The notes under the pieces: model-generated
The model's input: only the letters and a program-made list of their open reading frames with translations
Told to the model about the DNA's origin: nothing
Databases searched by the model: none
In this document: positions 9,901-21,339 of the stretch, one piece after another
Layout of the letters: every line of letters starts with the position of its first letter
Numbering within the stretch: position 1 is the stretch's first letter
Made by a program: the position numbers and the translations under genes
Assembly (NCBI RefSeq): GCF_029784155.1
Contig: NC_073693.1
Coordinates: 188,287,127 to 188,351,126 of the forward strand
From: Uranotaenia lowii
Taxonomy: Eukaryota > Arthropoda > Insecta > Diptera > Culicidae
DNA: 64,000 nucleotides
Direction of reading: 5' to 3'

Positions 9901-12900
9901 TATTCAAAATATGGCATTTAAATGATTCTTCATATTTTAATGAAAGTAGTAACTTTTGGAAAAAATATAAGTACATTGGGCTACACGAGAGCTTAAAGCT
10001 TGTATTATTGAATATTTTTCGAAAAGAACGATGCGATTACTTTTTTTTTTTTTCAAAACGCTTTTTACTTTTACATTTTTGTAAATAAACTGACTTAAGA
10101 ATGAATTTGTACCAAAATTATTGATATGTGTGATGTTTGTATAGAATCACACGATTCCAATCATTTTAATCGTAACCAGTTGGGCCGTTTACATCTTTAT
10201 TATGCTGTAGTGAAAACCCGGCCTAAAGATTAAACGAATCATGCGTTATGACACAGATCAGAATATTCACTTCACTTCTTATAACATTTAATCTTCATTT
10301 GTGCAGCAGCATCCACGCGTGTTCTTCGTGATAAAAACGGTATATTCGTAGCAAAATATAATCCGCTCAAGAGCTACTATTTTTTACGTGTGCGCATAAG
10401 TATGTTTTAAATAATGCAAATATACATATATTATAAATTTATGTGAAAACGGTATTTTCCTGTACTCGTTGCTCGTGCTGGCCCCAATGTCCACCCACGT
10501 CCACCCCCATGAATTTCCATTTGCTGCGTATGTGCGTCCACCAACTTTACTTGCGAGGACTTTACTCGTCGTCGTCAGTATTTTTCTCGGCTTCCGATCG
10601 CCGTCTCAGCAATAGGCAAAAGCATAAGAATCGACAGCATCCAGCATCAGCTATCCTACACACGTACGACATGGACAAGGACTCTAAAATACAAAATACA
10701 TACATTACATAAGACAAGCGAAAGAGTGAAGCTCGAACGTGTGCAGAGAATAACACTCTTTCGCACATTGCTCCAAAAAGGCTATTTGAACAGACGCGTC
10801 CCACAGAGCACAAGGAGAACCTGAATTGAAAACTCCTCTTGGCAGTGTCCGGAAAATATCACCCCAAAACACCGAGCTCGCCTTCCCTCATCTTACTCGA
10901 CACCTGCCCTGTCCTGTCCCTGCCACCCGGGCAAGATTCGCTCGGACTCTCCCTGAGCCATCTCTGGTCCAGTGTGCGTGGCGTGTGTACGCACAGCAAA
11001 TTTTCTTTTATGTATTCTACATAATTTTATATCGGACACTCTAGTTTGCTCTCTAAAGTAAAAAGTAAAGTAAAAAAGCAAGGGTTCGTTATATATGTAA
11101 AATACATATACTGAAACATTCAATTTCGGTCGATATCTCAAGCTGGTGAGCTGACCCTCTTTTTGCTTTCACTTTTACTTTGATATTCAGCTCAAACTGA
11201 AAACTTCGCCACGCAGCATCTTCTCATCCTTCTGACGGGACTAGCCCACCAACCGGTTTTCCACCCACGCCATACACACTTTTCCACCCCCTTGCTTTGA
11301 CCGTTAACCTTCCTCCTTCTTCACCACCTCACCATCCCTTTCTAGCCTCTAGCAGCCTGTGTCCTGCTGTGTTGTGCTGTGCTGTCCTCCGATGGTCCAC
11401 GTCGCATCATTTCCCATTCCTCAACCCCTTTTTCATGTTCCGGACGACGGAATCGGTGCTGGTATGGTGGTTAGCAGAACTCGGTACGACCAGAATTTTC
11501 AAGGGGGTTGGGAGGCTCTTGGGGAAGATCAAAACTACACTCCCCACCATAACTTCCAGCCCCGGGCCGGCAGCATCATCGTCAAGGCAAGTCTGCATGC
11601 TTCTTGCCCGGCGATCCGTTGTTGATTCTAAACCTACTGGCCACCAACCACACCGATAGGAGCGGACGAACGAACAGCAAAAGGCTTTTGCCACCCAGCA
11701 GTTGCCTTATGAGATTGCACACAGCATTCTCAGGGAAATATATGGGCTACGCTCGCTGGACCAACGAAATGGAAATTTTCGTGTGCGCACAGAGACGAAC
11801 TCGGAAAATGACGGCAGTAGCTGCATGGAATGGTCTTATTTGAGAATGCAATCAATTGGTTTAATTTTTGTGTTCCATTATTTTTATCCACATCCATTCA
11901 TAAATGTAGGTTTTGTGTATTCTTATAATTTGCTTTTGACCATAGAACTTCCTAAGCTGCAGCTTAGCGCTCGCGCTGCCGGATTTTCGTTCATATTCAA
12001 TTAAACTATAGAGGCGGATATTTTATCATCCCAACCTGCTTTGTAGTTGAACACGATTTTCATACATATATTTTTTTGTGCCGCCTCGAGACACTCAAAG
12101 TTTCAATTTTTAGCCCTTCAATATCACCAAAGGAAGAACCAAAAGAGACTGTTTATTGTTTAATAGCTGACCCAGTGTGCATTTCTATACCTTCAAAAAA
12201 AAAAAAAATAAAATTTTGAAAAATTATTTAAATTTAGTTTTTTTTTTTTGTAAATTTTATCATAATTCAAAAGCAACAGCTTTAAAGTGCGATCTTCAAC
12301 TGGAGTTTCGAGTTGCGTTACGAAGATGATTAAATTTATTTCACCGAAACTTGATCTCTTTTATGAAATTATTTTATCGGCTATCTCGGTGAAATTTTTA
12401 TATTCTTCGAGACAGAATATTTTAGATTTGAAAGATTATAGATGGATAGGAGATTAGAATAAGGTTAAGGATGTTGAAAATGAGCGAAAGGGTTATTTTA
12501 TTTTAAAAAAAAACTTTTCATCACATTTAATCTCTTTGTTCCTCACGTGTCTACTACTTTGCAGTTAAACTTGCCAAAAAGTTGATTTAATAGCTTATGA
12601 ATATTTCGCGGTGATAAAACAAATTTTAAGTGCATTTTGGATAAAAATGGTGGCTCGGATTAGGCAGAAGCTCGGAAAACCGGAGCCCAGATAAGCGGGG
12701 CTTTACATATTTCGTGATATCCGAGGTGGCACCAATCTATTGCATATTGATGATTGTTTGCATACTCAAAGGCGCTTATCGCGCTCACTGTTTATAGCGA
12801 CTTAAAAAGCATGTTTATTAAAACAAAATGTCACAGTGATTAGTTGTACGCTGTACGTTTCTTTCGTAGTTTTTGCATAAGATGTGAAACAACTTCATAA

Positions 12901-13097
12901 AAAAGGAAGAAAGGAAGGTTGTTCTGATCAAATGTCTTTCAACAAAAAAAGAGTACATTTGGTAAAATTCCCCGAAAAGATGAGTATGCCCATTTTTCGA
13001 TCGAAAAAATTACATGTACTCTTAAAAGAGTACGCATGGTATCTCTAGTCTAAACTCCTATGAACGTAAAACATGGTTGCAGAAATTTATTAGTTTA
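9901..13097. other. Mixed-composition DNA, no gene recognised
   Basis: The part 10440-11850 is less AT-rich, non-repetitive and rich in short CA/CCAC runs; the rest is AT-rich with homopolymer runs (12195-12250). Several 60-120 codon frames exist (for example 11297-11659) but have low-complexity translations and no motif. It could be host intron, UTR or intergenic sequence. Confidence 0.5.
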
Positions 13098-13172
13098 GTC
13101 TTTGTTTATAACTTGATGCTTTGGGGTTACATTAATCAGTACTGATCAAAGCATCAAGTTCTAAACAAAGAC
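13098..13172. repeat. 75-nt near-perfect hairpin
   Basis: Arms 13098-13122 and 13148-13172 pair over 25 bp with one mismatch, around a 25-nt loop. The size matches a microRNA-precursor-like foldback, but no conservation or expression can be judged, and it may be a MITE remnant. Confidence 0.6.
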
Positions 13173-13868
13173 GAAATCGATTTTTAAATCAAATTTCACT
13201 GCAGTCTTTATTTTGACGGTTTTAACAAGTGTTTTTGGTCCTAAAGAATACAAAACATCTTCATAATATTTACAAATGCTAGTTTATCAATTGCTAAGGC
13301 AGTTCGGAACAGACTCTTATATCATTTGAGTTAATTAATCATAAAATTCTACAAAATTGAACTCAACACTTTCGGTAGCTCAAAGATACTAAATTTGTAA
13401 CTTTTGGTCCAGTGATTTCTGAGATATACAATGCTGAATTTCTGTGTTTTTTTGCGGTCCGAAAAAAACAACATCGAGGTCTTTGATGTGTTGAGGCCGA
13501 ATTACAATTAAAATTGAAAGATGGGCAATGATGCATGGGCATTTGATAGGGTTTCTAGCCTTTTGTTCTAGACTGGCTTACTCTTGGAAAAAGTTTCTAC
13601 TTTCTAAATATCAATAATTTACCTCAAAATACAACAAGAACTACAACTAAACTATACATTTACTAAGGAAAAAAGTTGAACTGTCACATAAATTAACCTG
13701 CTGCATCTAAACTCTTTGATTTCATCAGGAAGGATGTTTGTTTGTGAGCCTTCGAAAAAAATATATATATTAAGATTTTGAAATAACATTTTTAATTACA
13801 TTTGAAATTTTCAAAAACAAACCAAGTTTTTCCCAATTTGAAACTCAACTTATAGATTTTTTAAAGTA
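13173..13868. other. AT-rich spacer, nothing recognised
   Basis: No coding or repeat structure was found apart from simple AT tracts (13755-13775). Confidence 0.5.
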
Positions 13869-14876
13869 CACACTACGGAAAAAATCGGTAAAATCACATC
13901 ACATATGATGTAAATAAAATGAAGCATCATATATGAGGGAATTTTCAAGGGGTGTTGAATTTTACACGCCTGTAAAATTTTAAGCACGTGTATTATAAAA
14001 ATGATGTAAATTTTACAATCACTGATATTGGGCGAGATTTTCCTATTGGATTTTTTTTGTTTACTTTTATTACTTTTGGTAACGCAAAAGCTAAACAATT
14101 TGATAGCGGATTTTCATTTCTTTAATAAAAACAATTTGGTTTTTATAAATATCATTTATTTGTTAAAAATCCGATTCTATGAAAACTACACCAGTAATAG
14201 CCTCTTTCAATATCGTTCATCGTCAAAAGAACTAAGATTTTCGAAGGCATTAGAAACTATAAAACATGGGAAACACTAAATAATTTTTATCCGACAACCT
14301 TTGCATATTTTGTCAGCAACTCTTCCGGATTACCAGCTTCGAAGGACAATTATTATTATGTCCACTGTGGGTCGGCAAACGTGAAAACTTCTTCAATGCA
14401 ACTTTCGACAAATTGCTTTGTTGCACGACCCGACGCAACATTTTGTTTACTTTTATGTGTGCCAGTTTTGACAGGCTTTTTTTACATGATATGCATTGTA
14501 ATGTAATTCCCATTCAATTCAAATTCAATGTTCTTATATTTAACATTCCACGTCGTGAACTTTTAAAAGAATTCCCAGTCAATGTTGTTGACAATTTTGT
14601 GCGACCAAATGAATTTGTAAAATTACATCACATATGATGTAATGAAAAAGAAGCATCACATATGGTGCAATTTTCAGTTCGAGTTGAATATTACACGTAT
14701 GTAAACTTCAATAGACGTGTAAAATTTAAAAGACATGTAAAGTATTTAAGACGTGTAATATTTAATTTCGCACTGAAAATTCCGTCATATGTGATGCTTC
14801 TTTTTATTTACATTATATGTGATGTAAATTTACATCAAATAATCGCGTTCCGTGTCAAGGAATATTTGTGTCATTA
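13869..14876 (+). mobile_element. CACAC-type MITE 1, left part
   Basis: Begins CACACTACGGAAAAAATC after TA (13867-13868). It has the subterminal block with TACATCACATATGATGTA and AAGCATCATATATG shared with 16505-17551 and 17736-18821. The segment 14610-14840 is itself a palindrome with arms of about 80 bp. The element breaks off at TTA|CACAG, where a larger element is inserted, and resumes at 19636-19767. Confidence 0.75.
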
Positions 14877-15354
14877 CACAGCAAAAATTATTTACTGTAG
14901 AATTACAGCAAATATCCTGTAACAAAAAGGAGCAGGACATTTACCGTAATTTTACAGGTCGTAAAAAAAATTACACGACATTTATTTTTACGTGTGCATA
15001 GTTTTCTACAGGCTGTTGTAAAATTATAGGCCTGTAATTTGAAGCTGTGTACGCGGTACAGGATTGTAGTTTCCACCTCATTTTCAAAGATACTATAATA
15101 TTAATGAATGAAATGAAATGAGACATAATAAATATTAAAATATATTATACTATATTACAATTTTATTCATAGTAGAATACGTTCACTGTTACACTTTCTG
15201 AATTATGGATGGCTTCACGGTTTCACTTTGTTAATAATAAAATGGTTTAACTATCTTATTTTTCACACAGATCGCCGATCTGTTGTTTCAGTTTTTCGGT
15301 TGTAGGTACTGGGCAACAAAAATGGCCTCCTGGCTCTTCCTGTCATTTTGCCCA

Positions 15355-15812
15355 CTATACCGATACAATAGTTTCCAGATACCCGCAAGATGGTGTAAGA
15401 AAACAATTGCCGATGTTTGGCACATCAACAATGATTGGATCCTGCAGGATTTTACTCTGTTGTACTGCGAATAGAAATTTCTAAAATGAAATGTTAACGG
15501 TCACTACCGTACAAATGACAAATAGAATTAAAACAATGTAGGTACCTGAACAACACCACAGCTCTGCCACTTGGTATGACACACTTCCAATTGGGCCGAG
15601 TTGATGAAGTGGTAGTGGGACATTCCGTATCGGAACATGACGCATCGTATCATATGGTGCGTACAGAAAGCTAAAAGTACATGTGATACGGTTACTACTT
15701 ATTATTAATAATACTAGGAATAGGGAAAAACTAACCTGAGGAATAACAGCAACACGAACACGACAGCGATTATGGTAGTGCATTGGTTAATAGAATTGAT
15801 AGATTCACCCAT
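15355..15812 (-). CDS. Open three-exon reading frame (103 aa) at the 3' end of the element Z gene
   Basis: From ATG at 15812-15810 the frame joins 15812-15736, 15670-15546 and 15464-15355 (77+125+110 nt, 104 codons with stop). The acceptors are TGTACTTTTAG and TTTCTATTCGCAG. The N-terminus MGESINSINQC is followed by about 16 hydrophobic residues, so the product would be a signal-anchor or secreted small protein, then VSYQVAELWCCS and GNCFLTPSCGYLETI. No homologue is recognised. Whether this start is used, or the frame is just the end of a longer dead gene, cannot be told from sequence alone. Confidence 0.4.
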
Positions 15813-16504
15813 AACCAGTTCTTGTCCGTGGATACAATTACCAGAAGAGCACAAATCTTTTACTGGAGTCTCCGCAAATGTTATACAAATTGAAGGCCAA
15901 TATTTAGAATTCGGCCACCGAGCGCCAGGAACAGTTAATCAAACTGATTCGCTAGAATTAAAAAAACCAAAACAAACGAAAGTTGAAAGAGAAACTTTGG
16001 TTAAGAAAGTTTATTGGGAGAGGAATATTTTCCATGGACGTACTTGGATGGAAAAATTGGTTGATTTGATTTGGTTTAAGAGGTTTTTTGAAGAATGACA
16101 ATTGTTTTTTTTATCGTTAATTGGACGGAAAATCATATTGCAAACTATAAATAAAAATGTTGAACGCAAGTAAAACTTAATTTCCAAGGTGGAATTTTCA
16201 GAGAAGACAAATATCTCATTGTTCGTTTAAGCCATTCAGTGAGACGTGCGAACAATGGATATGCAATTTCTCACTTCTCACTAACATTTCGAATGTCTTA
16301 TTCATTTTTAGAATAATAAGCGCAAGATAGCAACCAACATTGCATTTAGTAAAAATACTTACTTTTAGAGACAATCCACTGCCACTTGCTGCACAAGAAA
16401 ATTGTTGACAAAAGAACATTTACCACAGTGAGTTTGGTCGGATCATAAATCGAGGCAGCTCCCACAGGACGATGTACAATTTGGTGCGCTCGGCTTTGAT
16501 GCTA

Positions 16505-17551
16505 CACACTACCAAAAAAATCTGTAAAATTACATCACATATGATGTAAATAAAAAGAAGCATCATATATGACGGAATATTCAGTGCTAGTTGGAAATTA
16601 CACGCCAGTATATTTGGAACGTGTAAAATAAAAAATGATGTAAAATTTAACAACGTGTAAAATAAAAATGATGTAAATTATAAAATCACTGAATGTTGGA
16701 AGAAAAACTTTCCAATTGGAATTTGTTTTGTTTTATTTATTGTTAATATGATTCAATACTGGAATTTTCACGTCTCTTAATGAAAATAAAACTCATCTAT
16801 AATTAATATGATTCATTTTATTAAGCGGCAAAATTTTTTTTAACACACATGCATTATATTTTTTTTCTTTAATTTTTTCCGCGAAGTACCGGATCCAATG
16901 TTGAACACCGTGGATCCGCTTCCAGAACCGCATCCCTGCTTTTCGGATATCTCCATCAACACCGATTAACTTACTCGCGCGCGGGGAAAATACTTTGGCG
17001 CACGACTTAACAGTTTTTGTCACATTTGTCTGGTCTTGTTCTTCACAGTTTATAATTTTATATGACATTATCACGTTCAGTGTATTGTAATATTTCATGT
17101 CGTGTAATTTTGAGAAATTTCCAATTCAGTGTTGTTGAGAATTTCGTGTAACCAAAAAACAATTGTAAAATTACATCACATATGATGTAACGAAAAAGAA
17201 GCATCACATATGATGGAATTTTCAGTGCGATTTGAATATTACACGTCTGCAATCTCAACAGACGTGTAAAATTTGAAAGACATGTAAAATATTAAGACGT
17301 GTAATATTTAATTCGCACTGAAAATTCCGTCGTATGTGATGCTTCTTTTTATTTACATCATATGTGATGTAAATTTGCATCAAATAATCGCGTTCCGTGT
17401 CAAGTAATATTTGTGTCATTAGAATTCAGTGCTGTTAAGGATTCAACAGTTTTTATTTTGTAAATTTACATCAATAAATCGCGTTCCATGTCATGTAATA
17501 ATAAAGGTTTTCAATTTCAGTGTCGTTAAGGATTCAGATTTTTTTTCTGTG
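16505..17551 (+). mobile_element. CACAC-type MITE 2 (1,047 bp)
   Basis: Starts CACACTACC, ends TTTTTTTTCTGTG, with TA on both sides (16503-16504, 17552-17553). Internal blocks match MITE 1 and, in opposite orientation, MITE 3. It interrupts exon 1 of the element Z gene: removing it with one TA joins RVNSRP to SIKAERTK in frame. Confidence 0.8.
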
Positions 17552-17553
17552 TA

Positions 17554-17733
17554 GGTCGAGAATTGACTCGAGACTCGAGATCGATGCTGCGTTGCCAGAA
17601 CTCCTCCCATGATTGGGAACTGGAACTCTTCAGGGTGTCCTGTTACAGATTTCCATTCTCGTCAGTTGGCTCGCTGGTGTCGGTGGTCGTCGCATTAGGA
17701 TCTGGCTCTTCCGAAGTCGTTTCTCGGTAAAAC
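17554..17733 (-). pseudogene. Exon piece of element Z gene isolated between two MITEs
   Basis: This 180-bp island is GC-richer than the MITEs on both sides. On the minus strand it reads as Ser/Thr/Glu-rich protein (RETTSEEPDPNATTTDTSEP, then SQSWEEFWQRSIDL) with one TAA at 17645-17643, and continues in frame into 16502-16424. It is part of the gene described for 15355-19047. Confidence 0.55.
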
Positions 17734-17735
17734 TA

Positions 17736-18821
17736 CACAGAAAAAAAATTTGAATCCTTAACAACACTGAAATTGAAAAACCTTTAATATTACATGACGT
17801 TGAACGCAATTTATTGATGTAAATTTATAGATTGCAAAAAGTTGAAACCATAATAGCACTGAATTCGAATGACATGAATTTTACTTGACACGGAACGCGA
17901 TTATTTGATGTAAATTTACATCACATATGATGTAAATAAAAAGAAGCATCACATATGACGAAATTTTCAGTGCGAATTAAATATTACACGTCTTAAATAT
18001 TTACATGTCTTTCAAATTTTACACGTCTTTTGAAATTCATAGACGTGTGATATTCAACTCGCTCTGAAAATTCCATAATATGTGTTACTTCTTTTTCGTT
18101 ACATCATATGTGATGTAATTTTACAAATGTTTTTGGTCGCACACAATTCTTAACAACACTGAATAAGAAGTTTATTAAAATTACACGTCATGGAATGTGA
18201 TAACGACATTGAATTTGTGTTTAATGAATATTACATATCCATGTCATGTAAAATTATAAACTGTCATGAACAGGACTATAGACAAAAGTAAACAAAGTGT
18301 CAAGTCAAGTTGTGCACCAAAGTATTTATTTTAAGCAGTTTTCCCGCGAGTGAGGTTCCCGGAGATCTTCGTGAAGCAGGGATGCGGTTCCGTAAGCGGC
18401 TCCACGTTACTGAACTTAGGATCCGGGGAAGAAAATGAAAGGGTGAAGTGAATCCTAATAAAAAAAAATTGCGTGCTAATGCTTAACAAATTTTTGTCGC
18501 TAAATAAAATAAATTAAATTAGTTATTAAAAAGGTTTAATTTTTATGAAGAGATGAGAAAATTTTATTATTGAATCATATAAACAAAAATAAAACAAAAC
18601 AAATTCCAATTGGAAAGTTTCTCTTCCAATATTCAGTGAGATTATAATTTACATCATTTTTATTTTACACGTTGCAAAATTTTACATCTTTTCTATTTTA
18701 CACGTTGCAAAATTTCACTGGCGTGTAATTTCCAACTAGCACTGAAAATTCCGTCATATATGATGCTTCTTTTTATTTACATCACATGTGATGTGATTTT
18801 ACAGATTTTTTTCGTTGTGTG
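17736..18821 (-). mobile_element. CACAC-type MITE 3 (1,086 bp), inverted relative to MITE 2
   Basis: Starts CACAGAAAAAAAA, ends TTTCGTTGTGTG, with TA on both sides (17734-17735, 18822-18823). It is an inverted relative of MITE 2, so together they make a 2.3-kb palindrome-like region around the 180-bp exon island. Confidence 0.8.
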
Positions 18822-18823
18822 TA

Positions 18824-19047
18824 TTCAAATCTCCCAGACAAAACAGGATTCTTTCATTGACCAGCCGTTGAGTGATCCGATTTGCCTGACGGGACTGGCA
18901 AGCCGCGTCTCCCTCGTAGCCATCGTTGTGTTCCGATTTGGCCAGTACCCGTTTCGTCATCTGCGGATCCAGAATTGATGGTGATTTAGAAGCACTTGGC
19001 TCGCCAGTCAGTCGGAACCCGTCGCCAAACAATTCTTGGTTGCGCCG
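18824..19047 (-). pseudogene. 5' exon piece of element Z gene
   Basis: An open minus-strand frame runs from after a TAG at 19050-19048 (also a possible AG acceptor) to the edge of MITE 3. It includes FGDGFRLTGEPSASKSPS, an ATG at 18960 with MTKRVLAKSEHNDGYEGD, and QRLVNERILFCLGDL. The neighbouring piece at 17733 is offset by one base, so a small indel is inferred. Confidence 0.45.
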
Positions 19048-19635
19048 CTAATTTTGGTTCGGAACCCGAAAAGAAAGATGTTTGTCTTGTTTTGTGTACA
19101 GCAAAACACCATCGATGAAAGAACAGTAGCGAAACCTGACTTTCAACCCGAAAAATGTAAACAAAGCGATTGCCCGTCGTTTTCAGACGGGTTTGAGTCC
19201 ACGCTTACAGTAAACACTAAATTCAGTAGCAAATGGGTAATTTTAACTCGAATTGAACAAATTACAAGACGAAATTATAGAAAGATGCAAACTTGATTTT
19301 AAAAATTTAATTTTGCTGACGAAAAGAAATGTTTATTTTTTGCTAAGTTGGACTCAAAAATTTTGTGCAGCCACAATCGCTCGAATTTTACAGTCCTGAA
19401 ATTCAAAACCAGCCTGTAAATAAAACTCTCACTTAAAAATAAATGCTCTGATCTGTAAAACCCCAGTACATGTCCTGCTCCTTTTTGTTACAGGACATTT
19501 GCTGTAATATTAAATGACTTAAAATTTATTTTTCAGCCAGTCAATTCAAAATTACGTGATTTTTAAATTACAGGTTGTATTATTTTAAAGGTAACCATTT
19601 TCAATGTCACGTAATAGTCCATATTTTTTTCTGTG

Positions 19636-19767
19636 TAGAATTCAGTACTGTTAAGGATTCAACTTTATTTTAGTTTGTAAATTTACATTAATAAATCGCA
19701 TTCTACGTCATGTAATCTTAAAGGTTTACAATTACAATGTTGTTAAGGATTCAGATTTTTTGGTGTG
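19636..19767 (+). mobile_element. CACAC-type MITE 1, right part
   Basis: Resumes with TAGAATTCAGTACTGTTAAG, matching the 3' part of MITE 2 (about 17420-17551), and ends TTTTTTGGTGTG. With 13869-14876 it forms one element of about 1.1 kb split by element Z. Confidence 0.75.
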
Positions 19768-19780
19768 GAAAAAAGTGTTG

Positions 19781-19875
19781 AGATATTTTAACTTTAGACT
19801 TAGTTATTGATGATTATGTGGAAAAATTTCATGTTGATCAAAGTTACCCCGGTGATCAATGTTACCCTGTTTTAC
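19781..19875 (-). mobile_element. Fragment of TACCGTAA-type TIR family
   Basis: Reverse complement contains TTGATCACCGGGGTAA-, TGATCAACATGAAATTTTT- and CTAAGTCTRAAG-like blocks in the same order as 51980-52050. It is a terminal fragment only. Confidence 0.5.
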
Positions 19876-19922
19876 AGCAAACTTTTTAACGCAAAAGTGC
19901 ATAATTTTATTTCTTTCGTATA

Positions 19923-21339
19923 AAAAACCGAATAACAGACAAACAACATGGATTTTTCAAAGTTTGCTCAACTTCTACAAATTTACTGGAATTCGTAGAT
20001 TATTCACTAAATGCAACGGATAATGGAAATTACGTTGAGGCATTGTATACAGACTTTAGCAAGGCATATGATCGTATAGATATACCGATGCTACTTTATA
20101 AGGTGCAAAGCATTGGAGTTGCTTTAGGAATTTTGAGATGGCTTGAGTCATATTATTTAACAAACAGAAAACAAATAATAAAATTTAATGGAAAGAAGTC
20201 AAATCCCATTCAAATCCCTTCAAGGGTTCGCAAGGCTCACATTTAGGGCCACTTCTTTTTATCTTATACGTAAAAGACATTTCCTTCATCCTTGAAAATC
20301 TCAAAATACTTATATATGCCGACGACATGAAGGTATATTTGGAAACAAAAAAAAACATAAAGATATGAATTTGTTCCGTGATGAAATAGACATACTCTAC
20401 AACTCTTATAAGTAAAGTTTACTTGAATTAAATGTAAAAAAATTAAACTCAATATCATTTATCAGAAAACAATCATCTCTGAAAGATGTAGAAAAGTGAG
20501 AGATTCAGGAATTCTGGAATCCAAACTTACTTTTATTGACCACCATAACACTATTATACATAAGGCATAGAGCATGTTAGGGATTATAATGCGTGTCTGC
20601 TACAACTTTAAAGGCCCGCATACTATCAAAACTCAAAATGTTGCCTATGCGAGGTCTGTTCTGGAATATTGTGGTCTCCTCGCTCAGGTGTACATGAAGA
20701 AATAATAGAATCAGTACAAAAACAATTCCTGTTATATGCTCTTCGTAAGCTAGGTTGGGCATCACACCGTCTTCCATCATATGAGGCTCACTGCATGTTG
20801 ATCGACATCCCAACACGAAATCGGCGAGAGTAGGGGAAAGGTTTCCTAAATGGGCCTATCGGGTAAAATGACCCTACGGCTGTTTGATGAAATGGCTGAC
20901 TAGACAGCATATCTGACCAATGCATTTTGAGGGTGATACGCTAAGAACATAAGGCAAGATAGAATTTTATGAATTTACAAACTCAAAAAAACGATAGTTT
21001 CTTTTGCAAACGGTATTGTTTCGCAGAGAGTTGATACTTTTCTAATTAAACTTTTCTGCGCCAACTAGACGACTTAGAAACCGTAGTATATTTGCTCTCA
21101 ATCATCATCGCACAGAATACGCAAAAACTGAGCCAATCAGCAGCATGATGAACTCTTATAATCAACACTGGCAACTGGCAGGCCATTGACTTTACAACAT
21201 CTCGGCATAAACTCAAACAGTATTTTAAGCCATTGAACTCACAAACGTAATAAATTATATATTTTTGTATAGTTTTAAGCAAAACCAACAATGTAGGTGT
21301 CCACTAATGATTGACGAAATAAATAAACTAAACTAAACT
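19923..21339 (+). pseudogene. Decayed non-LTR retrotransposon reverse transcriptase (3' half) and tail
   Basis: Encodes a reverse transcriptase of the Jockey/CR1/I-like group, much mutated. Blocks in order: ITDKQHGFFK, STSTNLLEFVDYSLNA, YTDFSKAYDRIDIPMLLYK, a frame change near 20228, then QGSHLGPLLFILYVKDIS and YADDMKVYLET (the catalytic YADD). Later come KLTFIDH, ARSVLEYCG and SVQKQFLLYALRKLGW. About 165 bp at 20832-20998 look like a foreign insert, after which ANGIVSQRVD and FALNHHRTEY-like remnants resume. The AAACTAAACT-type repeat near 21320-21339 fits the 3' tail. The element is 5' truncated and inactive. Confidence 0.75.

Larger units (their letters stand above)
15355..19047 (-). pseudogene. 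Degenerate multi-exon gene, probable membrane protein, inside element Z
   Basis: Not recognised as any family. Exon 1 runs from about 19047 (possible ATG at 18960-18958) to 16424 once the two inserted MITEs are removed. Exons 2-4 are 15951-15736, 15670-15546 and 15464-15355 (stop TAG). Introns of 472, 65 and 81 bp have GT-AG ends (GTAAAT, GTTAGT, GTACCT donors) and all splice phases agree. The product would have a Ser/Thr/Asp/Glu-rich part, KLYIVLWELPRF, a Cys-bearing segment (DLCSSGNC), one membrane segment TTIIAVVFVLLLFL, and a tail with four Cys. Lesions: a one-base frame offset between the first two exon-1 pieces, TAA at 17645-17643, and TGA at 15941-15939. A shorter protein from the ATG at 15812 remains open through three exons (103 codons). 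It may be captured host sequence or the element's own gene. Confidence 0.55.
14877..19635. mobile_element. 4.8-kb TA-flanked TIR element carrying a gene (element Z)
   Basis: The left end CACAGCAAAAATT and right end TTTTTTTCTGTG sit between TA at 14875-14876 and 19636-19637. Shared subterminal blocks in inverted order include CTGTAACAAAAAGGAGCAGG (about 14917) and CCTGCTCCTTTTTGTTACAG (about 19474). The element interrupts MITE 1, whose sequence resumes after the right TA. It contains a degenerate minus-strand gene (15355-19047) and two younger MITEs. Without these it would be about 2.6 kb. No transposase motif was seen; TA duplication points to Tc1/mariner-type movement. Confidence 0.7.

Noticed and set aside
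11297..11659. 120-codon plus-strand frame with overlapping frames in both directions
   Set aside because: Ser/Pro/Cys low-complexity translation and no support for coding.
15772..16098. 108-codon plus-strand frame
   Set aside because: Overlaps the better supported minus-strand exon and intron of the element Z gene, has no motif and lysine-rich AT-biased sequence.
16505..18821. One 2.3-kb palindromic transposon
   Set aside because: TA duplications at 17552-17553 and 17734-17735 and an exon island in the middle show two separate, oppositely oriented MITEs.
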